Position numbers and translations under genes: made by a program
NCBI GenBank assembly: GCA_035501735.1
Contig: DATJVR010000063.1
Coordinates: 38,171-102,170 of the forward strand
Direction: 5' to 3'
Length of the DNA: 64,000 bases
Source: PNAI01 sp035501735
GTDB lineage: Bacteria; Pseudomonadota; Alphaproteobacteria; Rhizobiales; Xanthobacteraceae
The notes under the pieces: model-generated
Seen by the model: the letters and a program-made list of their open reading frames with translations, nothing else
Databases searched by the model: none
Told to the model about the DNA's origin: nothing
Part shown: piece after piece, positions 52,682 through 61,334 of the stretch
Position numbering within the stretch: the first letter of the stretch is position 1
Layout: each line of letters starts with the position of its first letter

Positions 52682-53929
52682 TTGCTCACCGCCGAACGTA
52701 ACGAAATGCTCACCCGGGTCGGGCCTGGCACGCCCATGGGCGACCTCTTGCGCCGCTACTGGCAGCCGATTGCGGGCGTGAGCGAGTTCGACAAGAATTC
52801 CCTCAAGGCCGTCCGCCTGCTCGGCGAGAACCTCGTGCTCTACAAGGATTTGAGCGGCACCTATGGCCTGGTCGATCGGCACTGCCCGCACCGCCGCGCC
52901 GACATGTCCTATGGTTGGGTCGAGGCGCCCGGCATCCGCTGCAGCTATCACGGCTGGCGATTTGACGAGAGCGGGCGCTGCCTCGAACAGCCCTATGAGG
53001 ACACGGCCAATCCCAAGCCGTCCAAGGCCGGCTGCGACATCAAGGCCTATCCGGTGCGCGAGCTTGCCGGCTTGCTCTGGGCCTATCTCGGTCCCGCCCC
53101 CGCGCCCGAACTGCCGGTGTGGGAGCCGTTCAACTGGCAAAACGGCTTCCGCGAGATCGTGCTGGCCGACGTGCCCTGCAACTGGTTCCAGTGTCAGGAG
53201 AACTCCATCGACCCCGTCCACTTCGAATGGATGCACGACAACTGGAGCAACCGTCTGCGCGGCGGCGACGACAATGCGCCGAAGCATCTCAAGCTCAAGT
53301 TCGAGGAGTTCGACCACGGCTTCATCTACAAGCGCGTGCGCGAGGGCCAGAGCGAGCAGGACCGCTACTGGACCGTCGGCCGCGTCGCGTTGTGGCCGAA
53401 CGGCTTCTATCTCGGCCGCCATTTCGAATGGCGCGTGCCGGTGGACGATGAGAATACATTGTCGGTCGCGTGGTTCTTCGTGCGCGTGCCCAAGGGCCGC
53501 GAGCCTTACATGCAGAAGTCCATCCCGACCTGGTTCAGCCCCATCAAGGGCCCCGACGGCCGCTGGATCACCAGCCATGTCATCAATCAGGACATCGTCG
53601 CCTGGGTCGGGCAGGGAGCGATCGCCGACCGGACCAAGGAGCATCTTCGGTCGAGCGACATCGGCATCACCATGATGCGGGGTCGCTTCTTCGAAGAACT
53701 TGAGGCCATCAAGGCCGGCCGCGATCCCAAGGGCGTCATCCGCGATCCGGCCAAGGCGAACAACCTCGCGCTGCCCGACATGGCGCGCGAGCTGAACACC
53801 ATCGGCATTCCGCTCGCCGAGTTCCAGAACGATCCGCTGCTGAAACAGCGGCTGAAGGAATTCCGCCACCATTACGGCCAGCCCCCCGAGGTCCGCCGCG
53901 CCTTCGAGCAGGCGATGGGGATCGGATAA
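52682..53929 (+). CDS. Rieske-type aromatic oxygenase, alpha subunit (phthalate-dioxygenase group)
   Basis: I read the TTG at 52682 as the start because GGAG lies 9 bases upstream and because phthalate-dioxygenase relatives open with the same ML-plus-ERNEML pattern; ATG at 52706 is the alternative. The protein has 415 residues. Rieske ligands are Cys68-x-His70 and Cys87-x-x-His90. The mononuclear iron site is in ENSIDPVH, with His180 and His185 and the bridging Asp177. It hydroxylates an aromatic ring or removes a methyl group. No reductase gene is adjacent. Confidence 0.87.
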   Translation: MLTAERNEMLTRVGPGTPMGDLLRRYWQPIAGVSEFDKNSLKAVRLLGENLVLYKDLSGTYGLVDRHCPHRRADMSYGWVEAPGIRCSYHGWRFDESGRCLEQPYEDTANPKPSKAGCDIKAYPVRELAGLLWAYLGPAPAPELPVWEPFNWQNGFREIVLADVPCNWFQCQENSIDPVHFEWMHDNWSNRLRGGDDNAPKHLKLKFEEFDHGFIYKRVREGQSEQDRYWTVGRVALWPNGFYLGRHFEWRVPVDDENTLSVAWFFVRVPKGREPYMQKSIPTWFSPIKGPDGRWITSHVINQDIVAWVGQGAIADRTKEHLRSSDIGITMMRGRFFEELEAIKAGRDPKGVIRDPAKANNLALPDMARELNTIGIPLAEFQNDPLLKQRLKEFRHHYGQPPEVRRAFEQAMGIG

Positions 53930-53964
53930 TTCCGGATTACCGCGATAGCTCCGGCCGCCGGCCG

Positions 53965-54717
53965 CTACGGCACGGGCTCAAGCCCCTTTTCCTTGAAAAC
54001 CGCAACGGCTGGCGGCGTCGTCAGGAAGGCCAATAACGCCTTGCCGGCTGCCGGCTCTTTGGCTGCACTGCTCAAGCCCGCGGTGAACACGACCCAGCTT
54101 TGCAGTTCGGCCGGAATCCAGCCGATCCATTCGACGCCCGGAACGCCCGCGACCGGAGGCAACCCGATCACCGCGAAATCAACCTCGCGTCTGGCGACGA
54201 ATTGCGCGGCGCTGCCCGACGCGCCGGATTTGATCTTTGGCTTGACCTGATCGGCGATACCGAGCCGATCGAGCAGGCTCGAAACATATTGCCCGCTGCT
54301 GCCCTGGCCTGAGGTCGCGATCGCCTTTGCGTTGAGCAGTGAACGCTTGAACGCATCGACCGTGCTGATATCGGGTTTCGCCGCACCTTGCGGGATCGCC
54401 ACGCCGACGCCGGTGCGGCCGAGCACGATGCGGGAGTTTGCCGCGACCTTGCCTTGCTTGATCAGCGGTCCGACATCGATCGACAGAATGACCACGTCGA
54501 AGGCCTCGCCCGCGCCGATCTTCTGCAGCAACGCCGGAGGCAGGCCGTACTGCGTCACGAGCTTGTGCCCGCTCGTCTTCTCGAATTGCGGCGTCAGCTG
54601 TTCGAAGGCGCTCCGCGCCGCCCCGGTGCAGAAAACGTGAATCTCGGCGGCCAGTGCGCCGTCGCCGCAGAGGAACGTCGCGACTGTCGCAGCTGTCGCG
54701 AGCGAAATCCGGTTCAT
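53965..54717 (-). CDS. ModA-like substrate-binding protein
   Basis: This 250-residue periplasmic protein has a signal peptide (about residues 1-23, ending ALA/A) and a class II fold with HVFCTGAARSAFEQL, FDVVILSID, IVLGRTGVGVAIP, GSSGQYVSSLLDRLG and VDFAVIGLPP. That pattern is typical of the molybdate/tungstate-binding ModA branch, although many such proteins in catabolic islands bind other anions. No ModB or ModC is nearby. It lies 13 bases after the M24-family gene on the same strand and may share its transcript. Confidence 0.8.
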   Translation of the reverse strand: MNRISLATAATVATFLCGDGALAAEIHVFCTGAARSAFEQLTPQFEKTSGHKLVTQYGLPPALLQKIGAGEAFDVVILSIDVGPLIKQGKVAANSRIVLGRTGVGVAIPQGAAKPDISTVDAFKRSLLNAKAIATSGQGSSGQYVSSLLDRLGIADQVKPKIKSGASGSAAQFVARREVDFAVIGLPPVAGVPGVEWIGWIPAELQSWVVFTAGLSSAAKEPAAGKALLAFLTTPPAVAVFKEKGLEPVP

Positions 54718-54730
54718 TACATCGCGGTTT

Positions 54731-56035
54731 TCAATATTTCGCTGCGATCGGCAACTCTTCCGCCGGGAAGAGCGAGATCACCGTGTGGCCCTTGTCGGTC
54801 ACCACGACCTCTTCCTCGATGCGCGCGGCCGAATAACCGTCGGTCGCCGGGCAGTAGGTTTCGAGCGCGAACACCATGCCCTCCTTGATCACGGTCGGAT
54901 GATCCATCGAGACCACGCGGCTGATGATCGGCCGTTCGTGCAGGTTCAAGCCGAGCCCGTGGCCGAACTGCAGGCCGAACGCCGACAGTTCATCGGGGAA
55001 GCCGAACTCCTGCGCCTTCGGCCACACGCTGCACACCTCGTCGGTGGTGACGCCGGGTTTGATCAGGTCGATCGCCATGTCGAGCCATTCACGGCACTTC
55101 TTGTAGGCATCGTGCTGGGCGGGGGTGGCGCGGCCGACGTTGAAGGTGCGGTAGTAGCAGGTGCGATAGCCCATGAACGACTGCAGGATGTCGAAGAACA
55201 CCTGGTCGCCCGGGCGAATCATGCGGTCGGTGAAATTGTGCGGGTGCGGGTTGCAGCGTTCGCCCGAGATGGCGTTGATCGCTTCCACGTCGTCGGAGCC
55301 GTGGCGGTAGAGGAAATCATTGACCATGCCGACGACATCGTTCTCCTGCACGCCCGGCCGCAGCTTCTCGTTGATGAGATCATAGGCGCCATCCACCATG
55401 GCGGCAGCGCGGTTGAGCAGCGCGATTTCGTCGGCCGACTTGACCTCGCGCGCCTCCAGCATCACCTGCTGGCCGTCCTTCACCTTCAGCCCGGCCTTTT
55501 CCAGCTCGAACATCATGGGCGGCTCGATGATGTCGACACCGATCGGCATTTTCGCCACGCCGGCCGATTTCAGAATTGACGCCATCTCCTCGGCGTGTCG
55601 CTTCATCAGGCCGAAGGCCGGATCGACCGTTCCGCGCAAACCGACGAGGCCCGCCTTGCAGTTCTCCGGCTTGAGCCACGGCGAATAGAGCCGATGATGC
55701 ACCGCGGCCGAGCCGAAGTCCCACAGGATCGGATCGCCGCCGCGCGGCAGCAAGGCCCAGCGCGAAAGCTTGTCGCGTGCCCATTCGCCGATCTTGGTCG
55801 AGGTCACATAACGGACGTTGTTGTCGTCGAACAGCAGCAGCGCGCCGAGATCGGATTTTTCCAGTGCCGCCTGCGCTCGGCCGAGCCGGTAGCGGTGCAA
55901 GCGCCGGTAGTCGACGCGCTCCTCGAAATCGACACCCATGGTTCCGAGCACCGGCAGATGGCGGCCCCAGTTGTATCGCGGGTTGATGTCCTCGGCCGTG
56001 ATCTTCTTCGGCTCGCGCTTGGTGATGTCGTCCAT
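54731..56035 (-). CDS. M24-family (creatinase/aminopeptidase P/DddP-like) protein with one altered metal ligand
   Basis: This 434-residue protein has the N-terminal creatinase-like domain (about residues 45-195) and the pita-bread M24 domain (about 200-430). Likely metal ligands are Asp282 (FFDI), His359 (GHGLGL), Glu392 and Glu407 (RIEEE). The second aspartate of the canonical D-x-T-R-T block is Cys293 (TCYYRTF). The enzyme may be a peptidase, a creatinase-like hydrolase or a DddP-type lyase; the Cys makes ordinary two-metal peptidase activity doubtful. It is followed by the ModA-like gene after 13 bases and preceded by the MetE-like gene. Confidence 0.82.
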   Translation of the reverse strand: MDDITKREPKKITAEDINPRYNWGRHLPVLGTMGVDFEERVDYRRLHRYRLGRAQAALEKSDLGALLLFDDNNVRYVTSTKIGEWARDKLSRWALLPRGGDPILWDFGSAAVHHRLYSPWLKPENCKAGLVGLRGTVDPAFGLMKRHAEEMASILKSAGVAKMPIGVDIIEPPMMFELEKAGLKVKDGQQVMLEAREVKSADEIALLNRAAAMVDGAYDLINEKLRPGVQENDVVGMVNDFLYRHGSDDVEAINAISGERCNPHPHNFTDRMIRPGDQVFFDILQSFMGYRTCYYRTFNVGRATPAQHDAYKKCREWLDMAIDLIKPGVTTDEVCSVWPKAQEFGFPDELSAFGLQFGHGLGLNLHERPIISRVVSMDHPTVIKEGMVFALETYCPATDGYSAARIEEEVVVTDKGHTVISLFPAEELPIAAKY

Positions 56036-56154
56036 GGCGATCTCCTATTCCTCGCGTCTTGCTTATTGGTTTTTGGCGCCCGGGTGAACCGGCCGCAACA
56101 CGCAATGCAAGCCCATCTTTATATACCTCTCGAACGTCCGGAACAGCACAATGT

Positions 56155-57327
56155 TTACGCCACCTTCCTCCCCCACAGCCGCTGTGAGGCGATGTCCGCA
56201 CCTTGGCGGATTGAGCGTAATTTCAGCCACACCACCGGCTCGATCACCCATTCGCGTTTGGTGAAGGTGCCGAAGCCGCAGTCGGTCGAGGCGATCACGC
56301 GCTCGCGCTCGCCCACGGCCGCCACCGCCTCCTCGATCCGTCGCGCCACCACCTCAGGGTGCTCGACGAAATTGCTCGTGGTCTCGACCACGCCGGGGAT
56401 GAGGATCATGTCCTTGGGCAAGGGATGCCGCTTGAACGCCGCATATTCGTGCGCGTGGCGCGGATTGGAGAACTCGATCGATAGCGCGCCCACCTTGGCT
56501 TGGTACAGCGCCGGAAGAATCTTTTCCAAAGCAATGTCGTGGATATGCGGTCCTTCCCAGTTGCCGTAGCAGACATGCAGCCGCACGCGATCGCGCGGGA
56601 TGCCGTCGATGCCTTTGTTGATGGCCGCGATGTGGCGTTCACAGCGCTTGACGAAATCGACGTCCGAAAGGTCGCGGTACATCATGGTGCGGTCCATCGC
56701 GAGGTCCGGCGCGTCGATCTGCAGGATCAGCCCGGCCTTGTGGATCGCCTGATACTCTTTGCTCATCTCGCGCGCGATCGCATCGAGATAGTCGTCGTGC
56801 GACGGGTAGAACGCGTTCAGCATCGTGGTCGAGATGATGCCGGGGGAGGCCGCAGTCATGAACCGCTCGGAGAATGCGTTAAGCTCGCCTGCGATGCGGT
56901 TGAAACGCGCGGTCTCCTCGGTGATCGGTTTGAGATCGCGATATTTGATGTCGGCCTGGGCCTCGGGCGCGGCGTGCTGGCCTTTGGTCTGCTGCGGAAA
57001 CCGCCGCATCAGATAGGCGAGTAATTCGGGAAATTCCTCGAATTCCTTTCCGCGCCGCCGCTTGGAGATGCCGGCGAAACCAGTCATGCGCTGCGGCACG
57101 TAGGTCTGGAAGCCGACCCGCTGCTGCTCGCCGTCGTTGCCGACGTCGATGCCGGCAGCGACTTGCTGCTGAACGACATGGCGCACCGCCTTGTCCATTT
57201 CCGCCGCGAGCTGTTTTGCGTCGTAGCTCTTTCCCTCCTCCTGCATCATCAACAGATCGGATAGCGCCTCGTTGCGCGGCAGGCTGCCGACGTGGGTGGT
57301 CAGGATGCGGTCGCGGCTGAAAATCAT
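56155..57327 (-). CDS. MetE-like methyltransferase (cobalamin-independent methionine synthase II family)
   Basis: The ATG at 57327 follows GGAG and gives 390 residues, so it is a single-barrel MetE C-terminal-type enzyme rather than full-length MetE. It opens with ILTTHVGSLPR, the classic start of this family. The zinc ligands are expected in RLHVCYGNW (His and Cys), SIEFSNPR (Glu) and STDCGFG (Cys), all present. Such short proteins transfer methyl groups to thiols, often outside methionine synthesis. It is transcribed away from the benzoate-CoA ligase gene, with about 108 bases between their starts, and lies 119 bases upstream of the M24-family gene. Confidence 0.85.
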   Translation of the reverse strand: MIFSRDRILTTHVGSLPRNEALSDLLMMQEEGKSYDAKQLAAEMDKAVRHVVQQQVAAGIDVGNDGEQQRVGFQTYVPQRMTGFAGISKRRRGKEFEEFPELLAYLMRRFPQQTKGQHAAPEAQADIKYRDLKPITEETARFNRIAGELNAFSERFMTAASPGIISTTMLNAFYPSHDDYLDAIAREMSKEYQAIHKAGLILQIDAPDLAMDRTMMYRDLSDVDFVKRCERHIAAINKGIDGIPRDRVRLHVCYGNWEGPHIHDIALEKILPALYQAKVGALSIEFSNPRHAHEYAAFKRHPLPKDMILIPGVVETTSNFVEHPEVVARRIEEAVAAVGERERVIASTDCGFGTFTKREWVIEPVVWLKLRSIRQGADIASQRLWGRKVA

Positions 57328-57435
57328 CGTAGGCTCCCGGAAATATATTGCATCTTCCGCTGCGGCCAAACGCGCGTGCCATTGCGGCTGTGATGATCAG
57401 CTTGCATAATAGTTTATCTGTCTGAGGGGAAGCGA

Positions 57436-59058
57436 ATGGCGCTGGCGGCCGACGTGCGCGTAAGCAGCACGCAGACGTCCACCGATCCGGTGGGTGCCAT
57501 CCCACGCGATTACAATTTCGCGACCGACATCCTGGAGCGAAACCTGAAAGCCGGCCGCGCCAACAAGCCGGCCTTCATCGATCCGCGCGGGACATGGACC
57601 TACGAGCAGCTCGCCGAGCGGGTGGATCGCTTTGCGGCAGTGCTGCGGACGCTCGGCGTGCGGCGCGAAGAGCGCGTGCTGATGTGCCTGCTCGATACGA
57701 TAGACTGGCCGACCGCATTCCTCGGCGCGATCAAGGCGGGCGTGGTCGCTGTCCCGGTCAATACGCTGATGACCGAGGACGATTACCGTTTCATGCTGGC
57801 CGACAGCCGCGCGCGCGTGCTGGTCGTGTCGGAAGCGCTCTATCCGAAGTTTGCCAAGCTGATCGGCGAGTGTGCCGATCTCGCGCATGTCATCGTGTCG
57901 GGCCAGAATGCGCAGGGTCACAAGCGCTTCGAGGATCTGATCGCGGCGGCGAAACCGCACGGCGCGGCCGCGCCGACGCTGCGCGATGACATGTGCTTCT
58001 GGCTCTACACCTCCGGCTCGACCGGCAAGCCGAAGGGTGCGGTGCATGTGCACTCGGACTTGCGGCTCACCAACGATCTCTATGCCGGGCCGGTTCTCGG
58101 GCTGAATGAGAAAGACGTCTGCTACTCGGTCGCGAAACTGTTCTTCGCCTACGGTCTCGGCAATGCGCTGACGTTTCCGATGTCGGTTGGAGCAGCGACC
58201 GTGCTGCTGCCGGACCGGCCGACGCCGGACGCCGTTGCCGGCCTGTTGAAGAAGCATGCGGTGACCGTGTTCTATGCGGTGCCGACGTTCTACGCAGCCT
58301 TCCTATCGAGTCCGGCCGCGCCGCAGAAGTCCGAGCTCAAGCTGCGCCGCTGCGTTTCGGCCGGCGAGGCGTTGCCCGAGGATGTCGGCCGCCGCTGGCT
58401 CGCGCGCTACGGCGTCGACATTCTCGACGGCATCGGCTCGACCGAGATGCTGCACATCTTCATCTCGAACCGGCCGGGAGACGTGAAGTACGGCACGACC
58501 GGCAAGCCGGTGCCCGGATATGCGGCCAAGCTCGTCGGCGAAGACGGCCTGCCGGTGAAGAAGGGCGAGATGGGCGAGCTTCTGGTCAGCGGGCCGACCA
58601 GCGCGATCATGTACTGGAACAACCGCGAGCAGTCGCGAAAGACATTTTTGGGCGAATGGACGCGCTCGGGCGACAAGTACCTGGAGGACGCCGAAGGCTA
58701 CTTTGTCTATTGCGGGCGCAACGACGACATGTTGCGGGTGTCGGGACAGTACGTTTCGCCTTTCGAAGTCGAAGGTGCGCTTCAGACACACCCGGAAGTG
58801 CTTGAATGCGCGGTGGTGGCCTGGCTCGACGCCCAGGGCCTGGTCAAGCCGAAGGCCTTCGTCGTGCTCAAGTCATCCGAAAAGTTCAATGATGCTGCCG
58901 TTCGTGACGAGTTGTCGCGGACGTTGCAAGACCACGTCAAATCGCGTCTGGCGCCACATAAGTACCCGCGCTGGATAGAATTTCGGCAGGAATTGCCGAA
59001 GACCGCGACTGGCAAGATCCAGCGCTTCAAATTGCGTGCGGAGGGACCCGCGCGCTAG
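57436..59058 (+). CDS. badA: Benzoate-CoA ligase family protein
   Basis: This 540-residue ANL enzyme closely follows BadA/BclA benzoate-CoA ligases: WLYTSGSTGKPKGAVH for ATP, AKLFFAYGLGNALTFPMSVGA, DGIGSTEMLHIFISNRPGDV, and a catalytic lysine in PKTATGKIQRFKLR. It should turn benzoate or a ring-substituted relative into its CoA ester. GAGGGGA stands before the ATG. The genes for an aromatic-acid binding protein and Liv-type ABC importer follow on the same strand, so this is an uptake-and-activation operon. No BoxABC ring-opening genes are within the window. Confidence 0.88.
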   Translation: MALAADVRVSSTQTSTDPVGAIPRDYNFATDILERNLKAGRANKPAFIDPRGTWTYEQLAERVDRFAAVLRTLGVRREERVLMCLLDTIDWPTAFLGAIKAGVVAVPVNTLMTEDDYRFMLADSRARVLVVSEALYPKFAKLIGECADLAHVIVSGQNAQGHKRFEDLIAAAKPHGAAAPTLRDDMCFWLYTSGSTGKPKGAVHVHSDLRLTNDLYAGPVLGLNEKDVCYSVAKLFFAYGLGNALTFPMSVGAATVLLPDRPTPDAVAGLLKKHAVTVFYAVPTFYAAFLSSPAAPQKSELKLRRCVSAGEALPEDVGRRWLARYGVDILDGIGSTEMLHIFISNRPGDVKYGTTGKPVPGYAAKLVGEDGLPVKKGEMGELLVSGPTSAIMYWNNREQSRKTFLGEWTRSGDKYLEDAEGYFVYCGRNDDMLRVSGQYVSPFEVEGALQTHPEVLECAVVAWLDAQGLVKPKAFVVLKSSEKFNDAAVRDELSRTLQDHVKSRLAPHKYPRWIEFRQELPKTATGKIQRFKLRAEGPAR

Positions 59059-59094
59059 TCCATGCAAATAACCAACTAGGGGAGATCATCAGAC

Positions 59095-60279
59095 ATGAAA
59101 AAGTCGCTTCTTATGGTCGGTGTTGCTGCCGCCGCCGTGCTCACGCTCGCCGCCGCGCCGGCATTGACGCAGGGCAAGACGATCAAGATCGGATTCATCA
59201 GCACCTTCAGCGGGCCGGTCGCCGTGATCGGCAACGACATGCGCAATTCGTTCGAGCTCGGCCTCGACCATCTCGGACGCAAGATGGCTGGGCTCCCCGT
59301 CGAGGTGATCTACGAGGATGACGGCTTCAAGCCGGAGACCGGCCTGCAGAAGACGCAGAAACTGATCGAATCCGACAAGGTCGATTTCATCGTCGGTTAC
59401 ATCTGGTCGAACGTGCTGCTCGCCTCGCTCAAGCCCGCGGTCGATTCGAAGACCTTCCTGATCACGACCAACGCCGGACCCTCGCAGCTCGCCGGCGAAT
59501 TGTGCTCGCCGTATGTGTTTTCGACCTCGTGGCAGAACGACCAGACGCCGCAGGCCATGGGCCTGTACATGAATCAGAAGGGCGTGAAGTCGGTCTTCCT
59601 CATCGGCCCGAACTATGCCGCCGGCAAGGACATGCTCGCCGGTGTCGCGTCGACTTTTAAAGGCCAGGTGCTAGGCCAGGAACTCACGGTGTGGCCGTCG
59701 CAGCTCGACTTCTCCGCCGAGCTCTCGAAGGCCAAGGCGGCCAAGCCCGACGCCATCTTCGTGTTCTACCCGGGCGCGGCCGGCGTGCAATTCCTCACGC
59801 AATATGCGCAGGCCGGGCTGAAGGGTCAGATTCCGCTCTACACCGCATTCACCATCGACGAGCTCTCGCTGCCGCGGCAGAAGGATTTGGCGCTCGGCGT
59901 GCCGGGTGCGCAGGAGTGGGTGAACGATCTGCCCAATCCGACGAACAAGAAATACGTCGCCGACTACAAGGCCAAATATAAATCGTCGCCGTCGTTCTAC
60001 GGCGCGCAGACCTATGATGCCGCCGCTCTGATCAACAGCGCGGTCGTGGCCGTGAAGGGCGACACCAGCAAGAAGGAAGAGATGCGCAAGGAAATGGAGA
60101 AGGCCGACTTCAAGTCCGTGCGCGGCGACTTTAAATACGGCAACAACCACATGCCGATCCAGAGCTTCTACCTGCAGGATGTGGTGAAGGACGCCGAAGG
60201 AAACTTCGTCCTCAAGACGGTCGCCACCATCGTGAAGAACGACCAGGATCGCTTTCACGGCAAGTGTCCGATGAAGTAA
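59095..60279 (+). CDS. Branched-chain-type ABC substrate-binding protein (aromatic-acid type)
   Basis: This 394-residue periplasmic protein has a signal peptide (about residues 1-25, ending ALT/Q) and the LivK/type I fold: KIGFISTFSGPVAVIGNDMR, VIYEDDGFKPETG, and SFYGAQTYDAAALINSAV. It probably binds an aromatic acid for the LivHMGF-type importer downstream. It lies 36 bases after the benzoate-CoA ligase. A strong terminator follows 20 bases later, so it is probably made in excess of the membrane parts. Confidence 0.88.
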   Translation: MKKSLLMVGVAAAAVLTLAAAPALTQGKTIKIGFISTFSGPVAVIGNDMRNSFELGLDHLGRKMAGLPVEVIYEDDGFKPETGLQKTQKLIESDKVDFIVGYIWSNVLLASLKPAVDSKTFLITTNAGPSQLAGELCSPYVFSTSWQNDQTPQAMGLYMNQKGVKSVFLIGPNYAAGKDMLAGVASTFKGQVLGQELTVWPSQLDFSAELSKAKAAKPDAIFVFYPGAAGVQFLTQYAQAGLKGQIPLYTAFTIDELSLPRQKDLALGVPGAQEWVNDLPNPTNKKYVADYKAKYKSSPSFYGAQTYDAAALINSAVVAVKGDTSKKEEMRKEMEKADFKSVRGDFKYGNNHMPIQSFYLQDVVKDAEGNFVLKTVATIVKNDQDRFHGKCPMK

Positions 60280-60299
60280 CCATCGGCTGACACCGAACG

Positions 60300-60343
60300 G
60301 ACGGCAGAAGCTGCGGGCAGCGCGCCTCTGCCGTCTTGTTTTT
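60300..60343 (+). terminator. Intrinsic terminator/attenuator between binding protein and permease genes
   Basis: GACGGCAGA and TCTGCCGTC form a perfect nine-bp stem with an inner GCTGC/GCAGC stem, followed by TTGTTTTT. It lies 21 bases after the binding-protein stop and 74 bases before the first permease. Such a site lets part of the transcripts stop after the abundant binding protein. Confidence 0.8.
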
Positions 60344-60416
60344 CGGGGGCCTGTTATGGCCTGATCGGCCGGGCGCTTGGCAAGGCGCCGGCGGACCAAG
60401 CCAGATAACCAAAGCC

Positions 60417-61334
60417 ATGCTGTATTTCATCGAGCAATGCCTCAACGGCGTGCAGTTGGGCATGCTGCTTTTTCTGCTGGCGGCGGGACTGACGCTGATC
60501 TTCGGCATCATGGACCTGGTCAATCTCGCGCACGGCTCGCTCTACATGCTTGGCGCCTATTTCGCCGCGACCTTTGCGGCGGCGACCGACAGCTTCGTGC
60601 TCGGCGCGGCCCTGGCGCTCTTGGCGACGCTCGTGGTCGGCATGGCGATCGAGGTGATCGCCATGCGGCGGCTCTACGGACGCGATCACCTCGACCACGT
60701 ACTCGGCACTTTCGGGTTGATTCTGTTTTTCAACGAGCTGGTGCGTTTGGTCTGGGGTCCGGCCGGCCTGACCCTGCCGTTGCCGCCGCAGATGCTGACC
60801 GCCGTGCAGGTGCTGCCCGGCGTGTACTACCCGGCCTATCGCCTGGTCATTATCGTGGCGACGCTTGGCGTCGCGCTCCTTCTCTATCTGGTCGTGATGC
60901 GCACGCGGATCGGGATGCTGATCCGGGCCGGCGCGTCGAACCGCGAAATGGTCGGCGCGCTCGGCGTCAACATCAAGCTGCTCTATACCCTGGTGTTTGG
61001 ACTGGGCGCGGCGCTCGCGGGCTTCGCGGGGATGATGCAGGCGCCGATCCTGACCGTGCAGATCGGCATGGGCGAGAACATCCTGATACTGGCCTTCGTT
61101 GTGATCATCATCGGCGGCATCGGCTCGATCCGCGGGGCGTTCGTGGCGTCACTCTTCGTCGGTATCGTCGACACTGTCGGTCGGGCCTATCTGACCGACA
61201 TTCTGCGTTTATTCCTGAGCACGAACGCGGCCTCGACCGCGAGTCCGGCCCTCTCCTCGATGCTGATCTATCTGCTGATGGCGCTGGTGTTGGTGCTGCG
61301 GCCGGAAGGTCTATTTCCCGCGGCCGGAAAATGA
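60417..61334 (+). CDS. livH: Branched-chain-type ABC permease LivH
   Basis: The ATG at 60417 gives 305 residues with about eight hydrophobic spans. LivH features are the early IEQCLNGVQLGMLLFLLAAG, GLTLIFGIMDLVNLAHGS, and the conserved SNREMVGALGVNIKLLYTLVFGLGAA loop (quoted in family terms; the key residues are SNREM and ALGVN). It forms half of the importer channel. The stop overlaps the LivM start by four bases. Substrate follows from the operon context: probably a benzoate-like acid rather than an amino acid. Confidence 0.87.
   Translation: MLYFIEQCLNGVQLGMLLFLLAAGLTLIFGIMDLVNLAHGSLYMLGAYFAATFAAATDSFVLGAALALLATLVVGMAIEVIAMRRLYGRDHLDHVLGTFGLILFFNELVRLVWGPAGLTLPLPPQMLTAVQVLPGVYYPAYRLVIIVATLGVALLLYLVVMRTRIGMLIRAGASNREMVGALGVNIKLLYTLVFGLGAALAGFAGMMQAPILTVQIGMGENILILAFVVIIIGGIGSIRGAFVASLFVGIVDTVGRAYLTDILRLFLSTNAASTASPALSSMLIYLLMALVLVLRPEGLFPAAGK

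Noticed and set aside
52497..52781. Possible small protein with a TREYRVVVVNDKMQ-like start
   Set aside because: The first 40 residues look plausible and vaguely like a small conserved protein, but the rest runs into the Rieske oxygenase in another frame. It may be a decayed fragment; evidence is too thin.
54731..56035. Naming the M24 protein DddP (DMSP lyase)
   Set aside because: Only general family resemblance is visible, and a key metal ligand is changed. The specific name is not supported.
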